DNA of 64,000 nt, from NCBI RefSeq assembly GCF_963676685.1, contig NC_092356.1:19145750-19209749 (forward strand). Direction: 5' to 3'. This DNA is from Mytilus edulis (lineage: Eukaryota; Mollusca; Bivalvia; Mytilida; Mytilidae). Of the stretch, positions 60,101-64,000 are shown piece after piece (positions within the stretch are counted from its first letter, which is position 1; each line of letters begins with the position of its first letter). The notes beneath the pieces were generated by a model, which had not been told where the DNA came from, did not search any database, and saw only the letters and a list, made by a program, of their open reading frames with translations. The position numbers and the translations under genes were made by a program.

Positions 60101-63100
60101 ATGCCAGCTCCAGACCTCAATTAAACTGATTAAAAGAGTATGTCTTCATCATAAGAATATCAGGCAAAATCCCTCGCGTTAGTGGTTTAGTATCATACTA
60201 TCATAAAATATATGAGAAGAACATAACCCGTGTCATGTCAAATGGGAAATGGGGCCATAAGTGTATTCTGAATTACTGCAATTACATGACATAGTGGTAT
60301 TTTCAATGATATTTACTTCTTTACACAATTGGCTATAATTAAACACATATTTCCGGGTAGATTTCTTGTAAATATAACAAATAAGAGGGAGTTCAGTATT
60401 ATCAAAATATCCAGGAATTTGGTCTTTAACAGAACATTTACAACTCAAAACCTTTATTGACATACTTTATTTTAATAAAATGTTTTTTATGATCTTCCGG
60501 GCGATCAATTTTGGGAAACAGTTTAGAATAACAATATGCCACTATAATTTGAACGATTTCATACTTAGGACTGTAATATGAAATTGTGTTGCAATCCTCT
60601 AAAATTTTATTTAATTTATTTATAGGTAAAGAACAGAGCTTGGTTAACAGATAATGTCTGCCGTTGTTTTTTTAAATAGAAATTAGGTCCGAAATATTTG
60701 TATGGTTGGTCCGAAATTTTCTTTGATTGCGAATTTTTTCTTCGTCCATGAGAACGATTTTTACGAACAGTTTTAGAAACTATATCCAAAATGTTAACAG
60801 AATCGGTTCTTGATATATATTACCAATTCCCATGATATTATCATTAAGACCGAGAGGGTAGACTGTCTGTAATTTTTTAATCCAATTTAATTCAATAATT
60901 TACCGTGATCGTACAAACTTTGAATGAGATTCACCAGGCTGCTTATTTACTACTTCTAAAGGTTGAACTGTTAAATATTAAATAGGATGATTGTGCTTCT
61001 TAAGATGTTGATAAATAAAACTCACTTTTGATGATGGTTGTGCGCATGGGCGTATAGGATGCTATATCCTTGACAACTACCTACACCTTCTTACATTGAC
61101 AGAGATATCTTGTTAACGACTAGTTATAGCTTACATTCTTTCATACAATATAGTATATTGGAAAATATTGAGCAGCTTGTCTAGATATATAATGAATTCA
61201 ACCCACATCTATATGATGTGTTTATCGGTTAATGAATGGTTTTGAGGATAATTCTTATTTGATTTTTCATCTTCTGTTGTCATCTGTCGTGCGTAAACTT
61301 TTCATTATGAATTTCGTTTGCGAATTTACTTGGTTATTTTGAGGAATCTTTGCGGCAAATCGTGTATGGAAGGGTTCATTCAAGCGAAACACATTTGATT
61401 TCGATTGGACGTAAAACACGGCATGCAACCAGAGGCTATCTTTGATTCTATAGGTCAAGTTAAAAAAGTTCAATATTATAAAACTACAAGGCAAACAATT
61501 CGAAGACATGGGTGATGATTATATAACATTTGCATGTGCGCCTTTTAGACACATGCTTTTAAAACGTATTAAGAATTAAGGGAGTTACAAGTCAAACTTG
61601 TGTAATGTATTGCTTAGGGAAAACATGAGGGGCTATTATTTTATTCAGGTTAATTTAAGGAAAATTTGAAACATCCTTAATTTTAATCAGTCCTTGAATG
61701 GTTAACACTTCTCATCCTCACCATACAACGTGTACCATTACACCATACATCACACGGCATTAACGACATTCACTATTCCCCTTTATTCATTCCTACTTGA
61801 ATCATACGCGAAGTCGCACTATTATAAAATGTCCACAATGCAATGTGTTTGAGAGGAATTGTTAATTTCAATAGATATCTGTTAGTAAAGTGATAAAATA
61901 AAAAAAAACCAACACAACAAAAACGCCTCATACACTGTGCTAAATTCATTATTCATGCCACACCCGTCGAACATCATCCGAATACACATTTTCACAACAC
62001 ACGTTTTTTTTTATTCGAAAGTTTAAAGACTGAACATACATCATGCATCACACAGGAAATTGCAATATAGTTACCCAAGGCGAAATACTTTTGATCGAAG
62101 CTTGATCAAGTTCTCTTTAACAGCCGTGTTTAATAATCCTAATATATTGTCAAAGTAAAAATTAGGATCAATGCTAACCTGAAATAAAAATTGAAATTAT
62201 ATATTTGAATGTCTGGATGGGGTTTACAGAATAGAGACAAATAGACCAAGTATACGAGAAAAAAAAATGACAATGAATAAAGAAAAATAGCAAAAACATA
62301 AAGAATAGAGAATAATCGGGCACTAGAAGAAAAAAAAAAGATTTTGTTGTGGACACAATTCAATTTTGAAAAAATGTTGTATCCTCGTGTTTAATGTCAG
62401 TTAACAGCTTCAAAACAAAACTAAAACAAATAACAGCTCAGGGCTCAAAGGTTTTATTGTTTCGAGCATGTACACGTCATACACTTTTCATTTGATGTAA
62501 AAGGGGATTAGCTGCAAGATATAAACAAAAAAGAGTTTTTTGTTCAATCATTAATGGAAGTGAAAGAGTCGGAACAATAAGTCGCTTTTACAATGTAACA
62601 ACCAGTTTTGTTCAATTTTGTAAAAATAAGCTAAGAAATTGGCCATCTTCTTATTTTATAATCGCCAATAAATTTTCACTTGCAAGTAAAAATTTCGACT
62701 TCATTAAATCTGTATTAATGTGACCTTCAATTCAACCCCTTAGCTAGAGATGGGTTACGTATGAATTATTTGTGTTTAGATATTTAAAGGAACACAACAT
62801 CAACATTAAAAGTGAAACAAAGGCAAGCCATTTGATTGACCGATTCCATCCACAAAAACTCATTCTTATACAAGTAAACACGACGATTAATATATATTTT
62901 AAACTTATTTTATGAAATCAATCAGACCTATACAAATCAAATAGTACGAGTTTGCTATCTATAGCTATGTATGTCTATATTTATGTTTATATCAATCAAG
63001 TTATATGACTGTCAGCAGTCTTCAAGGGTCACCTCGATGGTCAATTGAGTGGCGTCTACACTTAAATAATCACAAAACAATGATACATGCCTCATTTTAA

Positions 63101-63577
63101 AATGTTTACTATTTACACATTTTACAATTTGGAAAATTGTTTAGTATGTTATGAATCAAATATGAGAATTCAAGTCAAATTGGTGAACATAAATTTGACA
63201 GCTAATGTCCCTTTAAGAAAAAAATCATTCAATTGAACAATAAACGAAAACGGGAAGGAAAAAATCAGAAAAGAGAAATGACAATATGGGGCTCTGAGAT
63301 GTATCATATATGGCAAGTCGTTTTTGTCAAAACTTGTAAGTATGTTTGAGCAAGTACTTCTGTTCGAGACAAAAATATGCACAGAGAAATAAAAAATTAG
63401 GTCAGAATATATTCATGATTTTTTATGATTTACATGCATGTAACCTACAATATGAACGTTTTAATAGTTTTAAAGTAACTAATTTTACGATAATTATACA
63501 TTTTCGTAGCGCCTGTCCAACAACTCGCCATCCAAGATATCTTCATCGTATCCTATTTTGACGTCCATAAATTCAAT
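54168..63577 (-). CDS. Neprilysin/ECE-type M13 zinc metallopeptidase, last ten exons (5' part off the right edge)
   Basis: Exons in transcription order: 63577-63500, 62178-62075, 59593-59535, 59192-59141, 58102-58035, 57524-57391, 56016-55951, 55409-55311, 54833-54757, 54267-54168. All introns are GT/AG and all phases join, giving 278 residues to TGA. Landmarks in order are KIGYDEDIL, the substrate-backbone motif [18 protein letters not shown], the zinc motif [10 protein letters not shown] (HExxH), [23 protein letters not shown] (third zinc ligand Glu and the Asp of ExxxD), VHSPARFR (the catalytic His and the Arg of the C-terminal substrate site) and the terminal CSVW typical of M13. All catalytic residues of this half are intact, so an active ectopeptidase that cuts small peptides outside the cell is expected. 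The membrane anchor and N-terminal half lie beyond position 64000. The hydrophobic 'VWC' seen in human neprilysin reads IRC here. Introns carry several mussel repeats. Confidence 0.95.
54416..54685. mobile_element. Decayed inverted-repeat element in the last M13 intron
   Basis: ATAACTTCAAGGGGAGGAGA at the left is loosely mirrored by CCATACCCCTTCCCAGAAGT at the right. The T-rich interior and layout resemble 47412-47679, but the G/C tracts are broken up. Confidence 0.45.
56380..56680 (-). repeat. Mussel repeat family C in an M13 intron
   Basis: 'catgaatgtgacctaccgaattagac', GAGCAACACGACGGGTGCCA, 'ccttccggagcacctggg' and 'tttgactgtccctctggtat' are the reverse complement of 37584-37905. Confidence 0.75.
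58260..58390 (-). repeat. Mussel repeat family C fragment in an M13 intron
   Basis: 'gtaggttcgtgttgttcagtctttagg' and 'gccatggcattgtgagtttg' match the middle of family C. Confidence 0.55.
58747..59026. mobile_element. TTAA-type MITE, family F (copy 3, decayed)
   Basis: TTAAGGTGGTGCCAAACAC at the left is intact, but the right end reads TAATGTACCACCAAAG and has lost its TTAA. The interior follows copies 1 and 2 with many changes. It lies in an M13 intron. Confidence 0.7.
59622..60150 (+). repeat. Mussel repeat family B, long copy in an M13 intron
   Basis: 'gagaaaggaaaaggggaatgtgtc' through 'gcacctgtaggcgtcc', 'gaggctcctgacttgggac' and 'catgccagctccagacctc'. It is collinear with 41757-42255. 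Confidence 0.75.
60151..62070. other. M13 intron without further recognised features
   Basis: This AT-rich intronic sequence between the exons at 59593 and 62075 has no exon-like or repeat signal that I could support. Confidence 0.45.
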
Positions 63578-63753
63578 CTGAAAAAGATTAATAATTTACA
63601 GACTTCGTTGTCCTACATTGATATTTTTAACAAATACAATATATTAAACTATGATTATTGATAACTATGTAAAACGTTTTCTCAATACTGGAAACAAATT
63701 GGGGAATCTGACTGCTACTTAGGAAGCTATGCTCTACTCAAACTCTATTAGGA

Positions 63754-63932
63754 GTAGATTACCTTAGCTGTATTTGACAAAACTTTTAGGAAATTTGGTT
63801 TTCAATGTTCTTCAACTTCGTACTTTATTTGGCCTTTTTATTTTCTTTGGATTCGAGCGTCACTGATGAGTCTTTTGTAGACGAAACGCGCGTCTTGTGT
63901 AAATACAAAATGTAATCCTGGTATCTATGATG
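63754..63932 (+). mobile_element. Single decayed retrozyme-type unit with hammerhead core
   Basis: TAGATTACCTTAGCTGTATT ... 'caatgttcttcaacttcgtac' ... hammerhead ... 'taatcctggtatctatgatga' follows 29542-29716 in order. Only one hammerhead is present, so no monomer is bounded. It lies upstream (minus-strand sense) of the first visible M13 exon, probably in an intron. Confidence 0.7.
63856..63900 (+). ncRNA. Hammerhead ribozyme, copy 3 (stem I broken)
   Basis: CUGAUGA (63863-63869), stem II GUCU-UUUGU-AGAC, GAAA and the palindromic stem III ACGCGCGU are intact. The 3' strand of stem I reads UUGUGU, which does not pair well with GCGUCA. The core is conserved but cleavage is probably weak or absent. 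Confidence 0.6.
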
Positions 63933-64000
63933 AGTTTATATTCAATAATCAAATTTCGACAATAGTTATTTTCTATTTAATTCTTTGTTTGCAATGCCAA

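Overview
The window looks like nuclear DNA of a marine mussel (Mytilidae, most likely Mytilus or a close relative). I infer this from the AT-rich base composition, short coding exons in long introns with canonical GT/AG sites, and many copies of repeats I associate with mussel genomes (the 'gatgtggtatgattgcc' family and the 'gacgaaacgcgcgtc' family). No database was searched.

Layout. (1) 1-7300: a degenerate Tc1/mariner element (106-1394), two foldback/MITE-like elements, and the 5' part of a minus-strand gene for a secreted coiled-coil C-type lectin (exons 6849-7296, 5417-5514, 3659-3749; the rest of the lectin domain is not in the window). (2) 7300-15850: no gene, with several non-autonomous elements, including one with 8-bp target duplications nested in a mussel repeat. 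(3) 15888-22967, plus strand: a complete eight-exon, 448-residue CARD-containing initiator-type caspase, with TTAA-type transposable elements in its introns. (4) 23000-34200: a repeat landscape with a 168-bp near-perfect palindrome, a 35-bp tandem array, a tandem pair of hammerhead ribozymes exactly 360 bp apart, a Penelope-like reverse-transcriptase scrap, a long tandem repeat and a 5'-truncated LINE. (5) 34871-36070, minus: an uninterrupted rhodopsin-class GPCR of neuropeptide type. (6) 36000-48300: repeats only. (7) 48355-49551, plus: a C2H2 zinc-finger protein with the Ikaros/Hunchback-type C-terminal finger pair. (8) 50000-54100: no gene, one clear 490-bp MITE-like element. (9) 54168-63577 and beyond, minus: the last ten exons (278 residues, including the whole zinc site) of a neprilysin/ECE-type M13 metallopeptidase, whose 5' part lies past the right edge.

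The genes are unrelated neighbours (lectin, apoptosis protease, GPCR, transcription factor, ectopeptidase), not an operon or pathway. The most interesting non-coding signal is the pair of type I hammerhead ribozymes at 29281 and 29641. Each has a self-complementary stem III (ACGCGCGU) that would need two RNAs to form. They bound a 360-nt structured monomer, which is the architecture of a small self-cleaving circular-RNA retroelement ('retrozyme'). A third, decayed copy lies at 63856.
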